A stretch of DNA of 10,866 nt from Bacillota bacterium. GTDB lineage: Bacteria > Bacillota > Clostridia > Christensenellales > Aristaeellaceae. The position numbers were made by a program, and so were the translations under genes. Numbering within the stretch: position 1 is the first letter of the stretch; each line of letters opens with the position of its first letter. Below are positions 1 to 7,078 of this stretch, piece by piece. Under the pieces are notes generated by a model. That model did not search any database. It had not been told where the DNA came from and saw only the letters and a program-made list of their open reading frames with translations. The stretch spans positions 1 through 10,866 of the forward strand of contig JAEWSC010000007.1 in the NCBI GenBank assembly GCA_023398575.1, in the 5' to 3' direction.

Positions 1-122
1 TCCCACCTTGTCCCTGCTGCGGGCGGATGGGCAGCAGGGACTGCCAACGGAAGTGAACAAAGCCATTGATTTTGACGATGATACGGAACTGGGCATGCTG
101 TGGTCTGCCCGCAATAAAAAAA
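1..122. repeat. Terminal direct repeat, left copy
   Basis: Bases 1-122 are identical to 10745-10866, checked base by base, including the run of seven A at the end. The repeat lies inside the large coding region, and the reading frame is preserved across the overlap. This is the signature of a circular sequence, or of a tandem array cut at a shared repeat. The length is close to the k-mer overlaps left by short-read assemblers, so it need not be a biological terminal repeat. Confidence 0.97.
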
Positions 123-3100
123 CCAGCAGCAGCCATACCATGGATGCGGCACGATATGCCCTGGGCGAGGGAATTACCTATCAGCCGGATGATGTGGTTC
201 GGGCGATGCGTGACCCTGGCAGCCCAGCCTATCACCCCTATGCCCTGGGCAGCACCGTGGATGAGCCCGCCCAGTATTTTGGGGTGGACGCGTTTGACAA
301 AACGTGGTTGCAAAAGAACCGGCATATTCTGGATAGCGGCAACAAAACCGCCAAGTTCATGTACAACACCGTGTACGATGCGGAGCGCTTCACCCGCCAG
401 GCAGAAGCGGAGCTGAAAGACCTTACAGGTACCGTTAATGCAAAGCTGGACCAGGCCTTCGCATGGGGAAAGGCAGATGGGGAAGGCATCCTGCGGGATG
501 CTTATGCAAACTACCCCGCCCTGCGCCGTATGGATGAAGGGCGCTCAAGCGGTAAGCTGCCGCTGCTGACACGGCCTGTCATTTACCGGTATGAGGACAT
601 CGCCGCCCAGGTGAAACAGCAGGCGGATATTCTTGGCAAACGCATGGGCAGCACCCAAAACAGCGATGACCTGCAAGCTGCCGCGCAAAACGAAAAGGCG
701 GCGGAGATTGCCGCCCAAGGCAGCGCCCTGCAATTGGACATCGCACCCAAAAGCCGTACGGCCCGCAAAAACCTGCTTTGGGAGGATGGGCTGCTGGCGG
801 GGGTTTCACCCTCTATGCAAGGTGCTGGCTTCCCGCCGACAGAGGAAGGGGCAGTATCGGCAGCGGCCAGGGGAATCCTGCGCACCGCACTGAGCGGAGA
901 AGATGAGGCGGAAAACCAACAGGCCCAGGCAGGCATAAGCCGCATGGCGGATATGCTGCTGAACATCCGGGAAGAAGCCGCAGGCAAAATCGCCTCGTTC
1001 TTTGGCGCGGTGACGGGAAAGAGCGCAACCGCCCGGCCTGGCACGGCTGGGCTTGTATCTTTAATAGTAGAAACAGGCGCAGACGTTCTTGGCACCATCA
1101 CCAAACATCTGCTGGAAGAGGAAGATCACTCCCTCCCCTTTTTGCAAACCCTATCCGGGCTTTTGCAGCTGCGCCGTGCCGCCACCGGCGAAGAAACGGA
1201 TGCGGAGAAAATGACAAACCAGGCGCTTTCGGGGGCCGTAACCCAAAGTCTATCCGGCGCGCAAGTGAAAACAGGCAACGCGTCCTTTGACGGCATAGCC
1301 ACCGTGGCCGCGCAAAGCGGAAGCAGTGTGGAAACGGCACAAAAACGCTGGGGCAATGCCGGTGTCAACTACTTTGCCAATCTTAACGCAGCCGGCCGGG
1401 GCGATGTTGCCGCCATTTTGCAAACCCTGCCCAGCTATGCAAAATCGGTGGTCGTTGCCGAGCAGAACATGCGTACCATGGCGCTGATTCCCAGCAAGCT
1501 CTACAGCCAGCTGATGGCACTGAAGCAGGATTTGCAAAGCCCAGAAATCACGCAAAACGCCATCCGGCGAGGGCGGCTGCAGGCGGAAAGCGCCTTGATC
1601 GGTCAAAAGGTTGCCGGGGGAGCCTTAGCTGGACTGTCCGCTTTTCAAAAGGACGTAGACGATGCCAAGGCGCAAAGCGATAAAGATCAGTCGGCACTAA
1701 ATCAAGCCAAGAAAAAGGAACAGGCCATAACCAAACTTCATGCTGCGGCCAGCGCAAAGTTTCTTAGCAACCTGGCTGATTCTGCCGCCACAGACGGCCT
1801 GCTGTCAGTCCTCGACCAATGGCAAGCGGCGAAGGAGAAACGCAAACAGGCGGAGCAGGCTGCGGAAAGCAGCCAAAATACACTTGCATCTGCCCAGGAA
1901 AAGCTGCACGCAGAGAATCAGCAAATCATGGAAACCATCACGGCGCAGGTCAAGAGGGAGATCGATGATAGACTGGCTAAAGCGCGGGATATGCTTAAAC
2001 AAGTGAGTGGGATTCCCCTGAATGTGAGCATCGATAGTGATACTGCCCCAAATGATGTTTCATCTCTTGCATCTGTAGATGGAAACAGTATAATAAAGGA
2101 AGATCGTCGTCCGTTGGAATCTGACACTGCAACCCTCCTGCCAGGCGCGGAAATGATACCCTTCCGGGCACTGGCTTTCGCGGGGGCGGCGACGGATGTA
2201 CAGTACAATGATGGAATTCGGGATGCTCAGTCTGTAAGCGGCCTGTCCTCATCTTCAAGCGGAGGGGGAAAGGGAGCCGAATACGGACCGGATGGAGATG
2301 TGGAAGTGTATTGGAAGGATATGCACCCAAATCAGGTCCAGATACCTTCTCGGGCACCTCTGCCTTCTCCCTTGCCCACGTCCACAAAAGTACCTGAGTT
2401 TACGATTAATATATTTAAAACAGGCGATTATGCAAGAAACAAGAATATCTACCAGGGTGTGACTGATTCAACGTTGATGCCTTTGGCTTATCTTAAGCAG
2501 GGGCAGGCGCAGTTGAAGAAGGAAGGGGTCATCTACCCTGGAGATGGAATCATTTATCATTATGATCCTGAACTGTCATACGACGAGGATCAGTTAAATG
2601 CCAAAGGAAAAGGAAAAGGGAAAAGGCGGCTGGAGACGGATTGTATAGGGATGCTTGTTTTGCCCGCCATGATGTGGTATTCGGACGCTACGTTCAGTCA
2701 ATTGAAGGATAAGGATAAAAAAATCAAGACCAGCACGGACAATACCTACGCCAATTCATCGCACAAGGGAAAATTTACAAAGGATATCATTGAGAATGGA
2801 AAAATGTTTGATGGCATGGTGCTGATGGGCGAAGATAACAAGGGGGAACCAGAACATGCTGTAATCTTCTATAAGGAATTTGAGTATGACGGTGTTGTGC
2901 ATAAAAATGTAGTGGTCGATATCAGCGGATACAGGTATAAAAGAGATCCCGTAACCGGGAGGTCCATTGTAGACGAGAAAACCAAACAAGATAATGCCGG
3001 TACGAAAATTAGGATCAGAACCTTCGAAGAGGCATATGAAGACGGAGAGTACGTGTATTGGTGCGCGCCTGACTATATCGATTATGGGAATCAGAAAGAC

Positions 3101-3160
3101 CCTGTTACCGGCGAACTCCTGACTCCGAAAAAAACAATCGATAAGGGGAAAAAGAAATGA
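2..3160 (+). CDS. Large modular toxin-like protein, C-terminal part with NlpC/P60-like domain (5' end open at window edge)
   Basis: The frame is open from the first bases and has no convincing start here. A TTG at 8 is possible, but the identical sequence at 10745-10866 lies inside a gene that starts at 9888. Joined, the protein is about 1338 residues. In joined numbering: a second N-terminal repeat unit (373-490), an Ala/Gln-rich helical stalk with a probable coiled coil (about 830-950), a conserved hinge (NVSID at 960, SIIK at 982, PFRALAFAGAATD from 1006), a Ser/Gly then Pro-rich linker, and a C-terminal domain. That domain has TDC at C1167, EHAVIFY at H1238 and VVDISG at D1259, a spacing and context like the NlpC/P60 Cys-His-polar triad. 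There is no signal peptide or membrane span. Composition becomes AT-richer after the hinge. Its TGA overlaps the ATG of the downstream RCC1 gene. A secreted peptidoglycan hydrolase-type toxin is inferred; the N-terminal family is unrecognised. Confidence 0.8.
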   Translation, partial: PTLSLLRADGQQGLPTEVNKAIDFDDDTELGMLWSARNKKTSSSHTMDAARYALGEGITYQPDDVVRAMRDPGSPAYHPYALGSTVDEPAQYFGVDAFDKTWLQKNRHILDSGNKTAKFMYNTVYDAERFTRQAEAELKDLTGTVNAKLDQAFAWGKADGEGILRDAYANYPALRRMDEGRSSGKLPLLTRPVIYRYEDIAAQVKQQADILGKRMGSTQNSDDLQAAAQNEKAAEIAAQGSALQLDIAPKSRTARKNLLWEDGLLAGVSPSMQGAGFPPTEEGAVSAAARGILRTALSGEDEAENQQAQAGISRMADMLLNIREEAAGKIASFFGAVTGKSATARPGTAGLVSLIVETGADVLGTITKHLLEEEDHSLPFLQTLSGLLQLRRAATGEETDAEKMTNQALSGAVTQSLSGAQVKTGNASFDGIATVAAQSGSSVETAQKRWGNAGVNYFANLNAAGRGDVAAILQTLPSYAKSVVVAEQNMRTMALIPSKLYSQLMALKQDLQSPEITQNAIRRGRLQAESALIGQKVAGGALAGLSAFQKDVDDAKAQSDKDQSALNQAKKKEQAITKLHAAASAKFLSNLADSAATDGLLSVLDQWQAAKEKRKQAEQAAESSQNTLASAQEKLHAENQQIMETITAQVKREIDDRLAKARDMLKQVSGIPLNVSIDSDTAPNDVSSLASVDGNSIIKEDRRPLESDTATLLPGAEMIPFRALAFAGAATDVQYNDGIRDAQSVSGLSSSSSGGGKGAEYGPDGDVEVYWKDMHPNQVQIPSRAPLPSPLPTSTKVPEFTINIFKTGDYARNKNIYQGVTDSTLMPLAYLKQGQAQLKKEGVIYPGDGIIYHYDPELSYDEDQLNAKGKGKGKRRLETDCIGMLVLPAMMWYSDATFSQLKDKDKKIKTSTDNTYANSSHKGKFTKDIIENGKMFDGMVLMGEDNKGEPEHAVIFYKEFEYDGVVHKNVVVDISGYRYKRDPVTGRSIVDEKTKQDNAGTKIRIRTFEEAYEDGEYVYWCAPDYIDYGNQKDPVTGELLTPKKTIDKGKKK
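10..41. repeat. Perfect 11-bp inverted repeat inside the terminal repeat
   Basis: GTCCCTGCTGC (10-20) and GCAGCAGGGAC (31-41) are perfect inverted repeats around a 10-base loop. The same structure recurs at 10754-10785. It is coding (LSLLRADGQQGL), so its presence may be coincidental. It lies exactly where the sequence ends overlap. Confidence 0.6.
2067..2094 (+). promoter_or_regulatory. Promoter-like motif in the hinge, cassette 1
   Basis: TTGCAT (2067-2072), a 16-base spacer and a perfect TATAAT (2089-2094), inside codons for LASVDGNSIIK. The same TTGC-(N)18-TATAAT spacing is found at the equivalent place in the other two cassettes, in each case through two consecutive ATA isoleucine codons. 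Confidence 0.35.
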
Positions 3161-4080
3161 AACGAACGATTGCTTTGATATTGGTGCTGTTCCTATCGCT
3201 GGCATCGGTCTCTGCCTCGGCGGAGCATTACCGGAGCAAACACATTGTTGCTTCGGCGTATTTTGTCGCCGCCGTACAGGAAGACGGCACGGTAAAAGCG
3301 ATAGGTGACAATAAGTATGGCCAGTGCGAAACTGAAGCGTGGCGGGATGTCGTTGCCATATCAGCCTTTTTCTGGCAAACATTAGGGCTAAAATCGGACG
3401 GCACCGTGTATGCCACAGGGAGCAATACGAGCGGCGAATGTAATGTGGATGGCTGGAAAGACATCGCCATGGTGGTAGCGGCAGATGAATGCAGCTACGG
3501 CCTGAAAAAGGACGGAACCATTGTATGGGCAGGAAAATTGAATAAGCAGGACAGAAAAGAAATCAAAAGCTGGAGGGATATTGTATGGATCGGCTTCCGC
3601 TGGCCCAACAGCCTGTTTGCCATAGACAGCCAGGGCAATGCCTATGCGGTGGGCAAGGATTTCAGCCGGTTAAAAAGCGTTGTGCAGGTACAGGAAGATG
3701 CAGAACAAATCTTTAGTTTTTTGCTGACGGATGGTACCATAAAAACGCTCACCCCTTACAATGGCTACAAAAAGGTGGGAAACCATGAATGGCCTGAGTG
3801 GATCAATACCTGCGCGATAGATGAAGGCGGGTCAACTTTCATGATGCTCAAACGGGATGGAACCGTCACCTCTGATTCGGTCCTGCCCTATTTTGCGGAT
3901 TGGACGGATGTGGTTGAAATCGGAGATGGTTTCGGCGTCAAGGCAGATGGTTCCATATTGACAGAGGACGAATTTCTGGGTTATCTGTCCACCGAACAGC
4001 TGGCCGAAATCAGCACCTGGAAGGTGATGGTGGACCCTAAGACCATTCCGGTACCTGCAGCGAAAACAGAGGCTCCATAA
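3157..4080 (+). CDS. Secreted RCC1-repeat beta-propeller protein, candidate immunity protein 1
   Basis: 307 residues. Residues 1-22 form a classic signal peptide (basic MKR, hydrophobic ALILVLFLSLA, ASA cleavage site), so it should be exported. The mature part consists of RCC1-like repeats of about 40-50 residues: AVQEDGTVKAIGDNKYGQC, LGLKSDGTVYATGSN, YGLKKDGTIVWAG, then less regular units (LTDGTIKTL, LKRDGTVTS, VKADGSILT). These suit a six- or seven-bladed propeller, a binding scaffold rather than an enzyme. Its ATG overlaps the TGA of the upstream large gene (ATGA), with AAGGGG just upstream, so translation is probably coupled. RCC1 folds bind proteins in many settings. An immunity role against the upstream C-terminal domain is inferred from position and from the paralogous pair at 4529-6899. 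A surface receptor or accessory subunit is the alternative. Confidence 0.9.
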   Translation: MKRTIALILVLFLSLASVSASAEHYRSKHIVASAYFVAAVQEDGTVKAIGDNKYGQCETEAWRDVVAISAFFWQTLGLKSDGTVYATGSNTSGECNVDGWKDIAMVVAADECSYGLKKDGTIVWAGKLNKQDRKEIKSWRDIVWIGFRWPNSLFAIDSQGNAYAVGKDFSRLKSVVQVQEDAEQIFSFLLTDGTIKTLTPYNGYKKVGNHEWPEWINTCAIDEGGSTFMMLKRDGTVTSDSVLPYFADWTDVVEIGDGFGVKADGSILTEDEFLGYLSTEQLAEISTWKVMVDPKTIPVPAAKTEAP

Positions 4081-4147
4081 TGATGGATACAGTTTTTCAG
4101 CGCCGTGTACTCCGCCGAAAAGCGAACGGAATGATTGTGATTGACTA

Positions 4148-4306
4148 GGGGCTGTTTCTAAAATGCGAGTTATGCATTTTCGGCATCTTCTGTGCCAATC
4201 CTGCGTCAAAAATGCTCGCCATAGCGCTGCTATGTCTGCGCTTTTTTCCTTGCGTTGACGCAGAATCTGCTCGAAACTGCACCTCTGGTATTTTAGAAAC
4301 ATGCCC
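4148..4306. mobile_element. MITE-like non-coding element, copy 1
   Basis: A 159-base block recurs at 7626-7784 with about 10 differences (roughly 94% identical by eye). The ends are inverted: AGGGGCTGTTTCTAAAAT on the left, and AGGGCATGTTTCTAAAAT as the reverse complement of the right end (16 of 18). Internal inverted repeats (CTGCGTCAA/TTGACGCAG; CATAGC/GCTATG) would fold the block into a long hairpin. CTAG flanks both sides (4145-4148 and 4306-4309) as a possible target duplication, which would resemble IS5-type sites. No coding capacity. It sits between the RCC1 stop and that gene's terminator. Confidence 0.8.
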
Positions 4307-4309
4307 TAG

Positions 4310-4492
4310 AAATAGCAGCAATAATTTTGATGTCGCCTACCCCTGTTCGAATTCCACCTATTTATGAAATAGCAATCCATATCCCTAGCGCATCCTGCAT
4401 CCAATTTGCCAGGGTGCGCTTTTCTTTTTTTTGATGAAGCATACATTTAGGTCTGATTTATACAGTCGTGCATCCCTTTACCTATCCAATAA
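4310..4492. other. Intergenic region between cassette 1 and cassette 2
   Basis: Apart from the terminator at 4388-4432, I see no gene here. The frame of the following cassette is closed by TAA at 4490-4492. The similarity of that cassette to the large gene fades out just downstream, at about 4505, which places the truncation breakpoint at the end of this stretch. Confidence 0.6.
4388..4432 (+). terminator. Rho-independent terminator after RCC1 gene 1
   Basis: GCGCATCCTG (4388-4397) pairs with CAGGGTGCGC (4410-4419): ten pairs including one G-T, with a 12-base loop. A T-rich tract follows (4420-4432, twelve T and one C). It would end the transcript of the large gene and its RCC1 partner, about 310 bases after the stop because the MITE-like element lies in between. 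Confidence 0.88.
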
Positions 4493-4528
4493 AATCCTTG
4501 CAGGGAATCTGCCCAGGCGGCGTTTTCT

Positions 4529-5962
4529 TTGAATCCGGCCGATGCAAGCGCAGCGCAGGCGATACAGAATGCGCTGGATCATCTTTTTACGGCGTCCTTT
4601 GCGTGGACACAGAAGGACAAAGCCCTGTCTGGCAGTCAGGCGCTGCTTGCGGACGCGGATAAGAAGCTGAAGGAAGCACAGGCGCAGGCCAATGTACAAT
4701 TGGAAAACCAGGCAAAGCAGCTGCTGAGCATGGAGCGCGAAAAGCAGCTGAGTGAGCAAAAGGCAATACAACCCGGTGCTGATGTTCCCCAAAATGTGAG
4801 CATCGATGGCAATACCCCCGTAAATGGTGCCGCTCCCCTTGCTCCGGGCAAGGAAAGCGGTATAATAAGGGAAGATGGAAAGTGGCTTCCATCTGGCGCT
4901 GTGATGACCCTTCCGGGCATAGGGAATGTACCCTTCCGTGCACTGGCCTTCGCGGGGGCGGCGACGGATATACGCTATGCCAACCGGGCTTCAGCCCCAT
5001 GGCCGCAGCCCGGCGCGCCATTTGAAGTGACAGATGAAAAAGGAAATATTCGATATGGCCCAGATGGTGATGTGGACGTTGAAATGATTGATAGTTACCC
5101 AAATGTAACGCCCAAGCCGACACAGGCACCGGCGGCGACACCTAAAGCTACGACGACGCCGGCCCCCATCACAAATCCAATGAGCTCTACTTATACACCT
5201 CAATATGCAACTAATCTTGGAGGAAAGGACGGGTATAAGTTCAACGCAAAAGCAAATCCAGGCGTCAATGAGAATTCACTGATGCCCTTGGGTTACCAAA
5301 AACAATCAGTTTCTGATATGGGCTTTTATGAGTTTACGTATGCAGCAGGCAGCATTTACAATTCCAAAAAAAATGGGCTAGTGGAATGCGTTGGCATGAA
5401 CCGACTTCCGGCTATTACATGGTTTTCGTATGATATGTATAAAAAGCTGGAAAGTGAAAAGAAAATGAGTACATATACGGGTGCCGTTTACGACAACGCT
5501 TCCCGAAAAGGCAGAATGACCGCTGATATGGAAGATACGAAGTTTGATGGTATGCAGCTTTTCAGTGAAAAGACAAGAACGCTTGAAGATGGGACAAAGG
5601 AAAAGTATAAGAATCATGTTGTGACTTATTACAAAGAAATCACCATGGAATTTCCGGCCGGGAAAGATTTGTCAGCATATAAAGACTGTGGTCAATCAGA
5701 GGTACGTGTCGTATATTCTCAAGACAAAAAGACAAAGGTGCAGGTGGTTACATTCTATGATGTCGTGGTGCACATCAGCGGAAAAAGGAAAGACTCTGTC
5801 TATAAAGGCGAAACTTTGACTGAGAAGCGGGCTAATGAATTGAATAAGCAAGGAAAAAAGGAAATCATCATAGAACCTTACGAGTCGAAGAAATACCCAT
5901 ATTGGTGCGCGCTTGACTATGTAGATTATGGAGATCAGAAGATACCTGATTCAAACGAATAA
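4529..5962 (+). CDS. Orphan toxin-like cassette: stalk end, hinge and NlpC/P60-like domain, lacking the N-terminus
   Basis: A TTG at 4529 gives 477 residues. The frame is open only from 4493, and there is just a weak AGGCGG at 4515-4520, so the start is uncertain. The first ~110 residues match the stalk of the large gene from residue ~867 onward. The hinge follows (NVSID, SGIIR, PFRALAFAGAATD, YGPDGDVD), then a Pro/Thr/Ala-rich linker and a diverged C-terminal domain: VEC at C287, NHVVTYY at H363, VVHISG at H415, ending in a YWCALDYVDYG motif shared with the large gene (YWCAPDYIDYG). The third triad position is His here but Asp in the large gene; NlpC/P60 enzymes usually carry a polar residue there. 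The gene lacks the first ~865 residues, as orphan cassettes of polymorphic toxin loci do. It may be a silent recombination donor or be expressed as a short protein. An RCC1 gene starts 19 bases downstream. Confidence 0.75.
   Translation: MNPADASAAQAIQNALDHLFTASFAWTQKDKALSGSQALLADADKKLKEAQAQANVQLENQAKQLLSMEREKQLSEQKAIQPGADVPQNVSIDGNTPVNGAAPLAPGKESGIIREDGKWLPSGAVMTLPGIGNVPFRALAFAGAATDIRYANRASAPWPQPGAPFEVTDEKGNIRYGPDGDVDVEMIDSYPNVTPKPTQAPAATPKATTTPAPITNPMSSTYTPQYATNLGGKDGYKFNAKANPGVNENSLMPLGYQKQSVSDMGFYEFTYAAGSIYNSKKNGLVECVGMNRLPAITWFSYDMYKKLESEKKMSTYTGAVYDNASRKGRMTADMEDTKFDGMQLFSEKTRTLEDGTKEKYKNHVVTYYKEITMEFPAGKDLSAYKDCGQSEVRVVYSQDKKTKVQVVTFYDVVVHISGKRKDSVYKGETLTEKRANELNKQGKKEIIIEPYESKKYPYWCALDYVDYGDQKIPDSNE
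4839..4866 (+). promoter_or_regulatory. Promoter-like motif in the hinge, cassette 2
   Basis: TTGCTC (4839-4844), 16 bases, then TATAAT (4861-4866), inside codons for LAPGKESGIIR. In this cassette, which has lost the normal gene start, it is the best promoter-like sequence I see upstream of the RCC1 gene at 5982. Confidence 0.35.
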
Positions 5963-5981
5963 AATCAAGAAGGTGAATGGT

Positions 5982-6899
5982 GTGAAAAAGCTTTGTATTC
6001 TTTTGTTGTGCGTCTGTCTTGCTGGCTACCAGGTGCCTGCCTACGCCATAGGTACGCAAGGGAAGCACATATCCAGCGGCTATGGTTTTGCCGTGGCTGT
6101 TCAGGCAGATGGTACGGTGAAGGCGGTGGGGGACAATACGTACGGTCAGTGTAACACTGCCGATTGGAAAGATGTGGTGGCTGTGTCAGCAGGCTTCGAA
6201 CATACATTAGGGCTGAAGAGCGACGGTACGGTATATGCCACGGGTAGTAATGAGCTTGGCCAATGCAATGTGGAAGAATGGAAAGATATTGTGATGATCG
6301 CGGGGTCCTACCTGTTCAGCTATGGCCTAACGCGGGATGGAAGAGTACTGTGCACGCATAACAAGCCTTCATGGGAAAAGATAAAAATGGACAAATGGAA
6401 AGATATTGTTTGGATGGACAGCCCTAATTTTTATATCGTAAGTGCCATCGACAAATACGGGACGCCGTATACTGTATCCGCAGATTTGAGCCGGATTCGA
6501 GATGCTGTGCAGGTATACGAGAGTGCCGAAGAATTCGTGTATATTTTAAGAAGCGACGGTACGGTTGCATACATGAATCTTGAGGAAGAAGATCCAGCCC
6601 TTCAGGAATTGGATAGGGAACCGTGGTCAGATATCGTTGCACTGGACTGCAACTCTCAAAAATTGATCGGTGTGAAGCGGGATGGAACTGTAGTTGGTTA
6701 CCTTTCTTTCGATGGCTGGGATGACATTGTGGAATTTGATAGTGGATTTGGTGTCAGATCGGACGGTTCCATTATGATGAAGGCTGATTTGGTAGAGGAT
6801 TTTTTTACCCTCGATCAACTGGCCGAGATCAGCACCTGGAAGGTGATGGTGGACCCTAAGACCATTCCGACGCCCGCGGCGAAAACGGCGGCACCGTAA
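5982..6899 (+). CDS. Secreted RCC1-repeat beta-propeller protein, candidate immunity protein 2
   Basis: The chosen start is GTG at 5982, because it follows AAGAAGG by a normal distance and puts a signal peptide at the N-terminus (MKKLCILLLCVCLAGYQ, AYA cleavage site). An upstream ATG at 5928 would add 18 charged residues and overlap the previous gene. The 305 residues are clearly paralogous to the protein at 3157-4080: AVQADGTVKAVGDNTYGQC, LGLKSDGTVYATGSN, YGLTRDG, LRSDGTVAYM, VKRDGTVVGYL, VRSDGSIMM. These are RCC1 blades, roughly half identical overall, with a nearly identical last 25 residues (LAEISTWKVMVDPKTIP). It lies 19 bases after the orphan cassette and is followed by its own terminator, so the pair forms a transfer unit. 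The immunity role is inferred from context. Confidence 0.88.
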   Translation: MKKLCILLLCVCLAGYQVPAYAIGTQGKHISSGYGFAVAVQADGTVKAVGDNTYGQCNTADWKDVVAVSAGFEHTLGLKSDGTVYATGSNELGQCNVEEWKDIVMIAGSYLFSYGLTRDGRVLCTHNKPSWEKIKMDKWKDIVWMDSPNFYIVSAIDKYGTPYTVSADLSRIRDAVQVYESAEEFVYILRSDGTVAYMNLEEEDPALQELDREPWSDIVALDCNSQKLIGVKRDGTVVGYLSFDGWDDIVEFDSGFGVRSDGSIMMKADLVEDFFTLDQLAEISTWKVMVDPKTIPTPAAKTAAP

Positions 6900-7042
6900 A
6901 ACCAGTGTACCAGTATTTGTTGTAAGATGGTTCTAGCGCACGGTCTGAACAAACTCGATGGGCAGAAAATTGTTGGGACCACTTTGGAAAAATCTATAGC
7001 CCTTCTGTATTTTATTCTATGAATTAACTCTGTTGTACTACT

Positions 7043-7078
7043 GTACCCTGGCACATGCCGGGGTACATTTTTATTTTT
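7043..7078 (+). terminator. Rho-independent terminator after RCC1 gene 2
   Basis: GTACCCTGGC (7043-7052) pairs over ten positions (one G-T) with GCCGGGGTAC (7057-7066) around a four-base loop. ATTTTTATTTTT follows. It lies about 140 bases after the RCC1 stop. The bases from 6900 to 7042 hold nothing else I can identify. Confidence 0.92.

Noticed and set aside
583..1104. 173-residue minus-strand reading frame
   Set aside because: Antisense shadow of the GC-rich stalk of the large gene; Pro/Ser/Arg-rich, no ribosome site and no recognisable domain.
2756..3382. 208-residue minus-strand reading frame
   Set aside because: Overlaps the conserved C-terminal domain and the signal peptide of the RCC1 gene, both clearly coding on the plus strand.
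3832..4302. 156-residue minus-strand reading frame ending in the MITE-like element
   Set aside because: Its N-terminal part is the reverse of the repeat element (a similar peptide arises from copy 2), and the rest is antisense to the RCC1 gene.
4344..4354. GTTCGAATTCC resembling a tRNA T-loop, considered as tRNA or attachment-site remnant
   Set aside because: The flanking bases do not pair into a T-stem and no anticodon or acceptor arms are present.
7055..7057. ATG as start of the third cassette
   Set aside because: Lies inside the terminator hairpin with no ribosome site; homology begins about 75 bases later.
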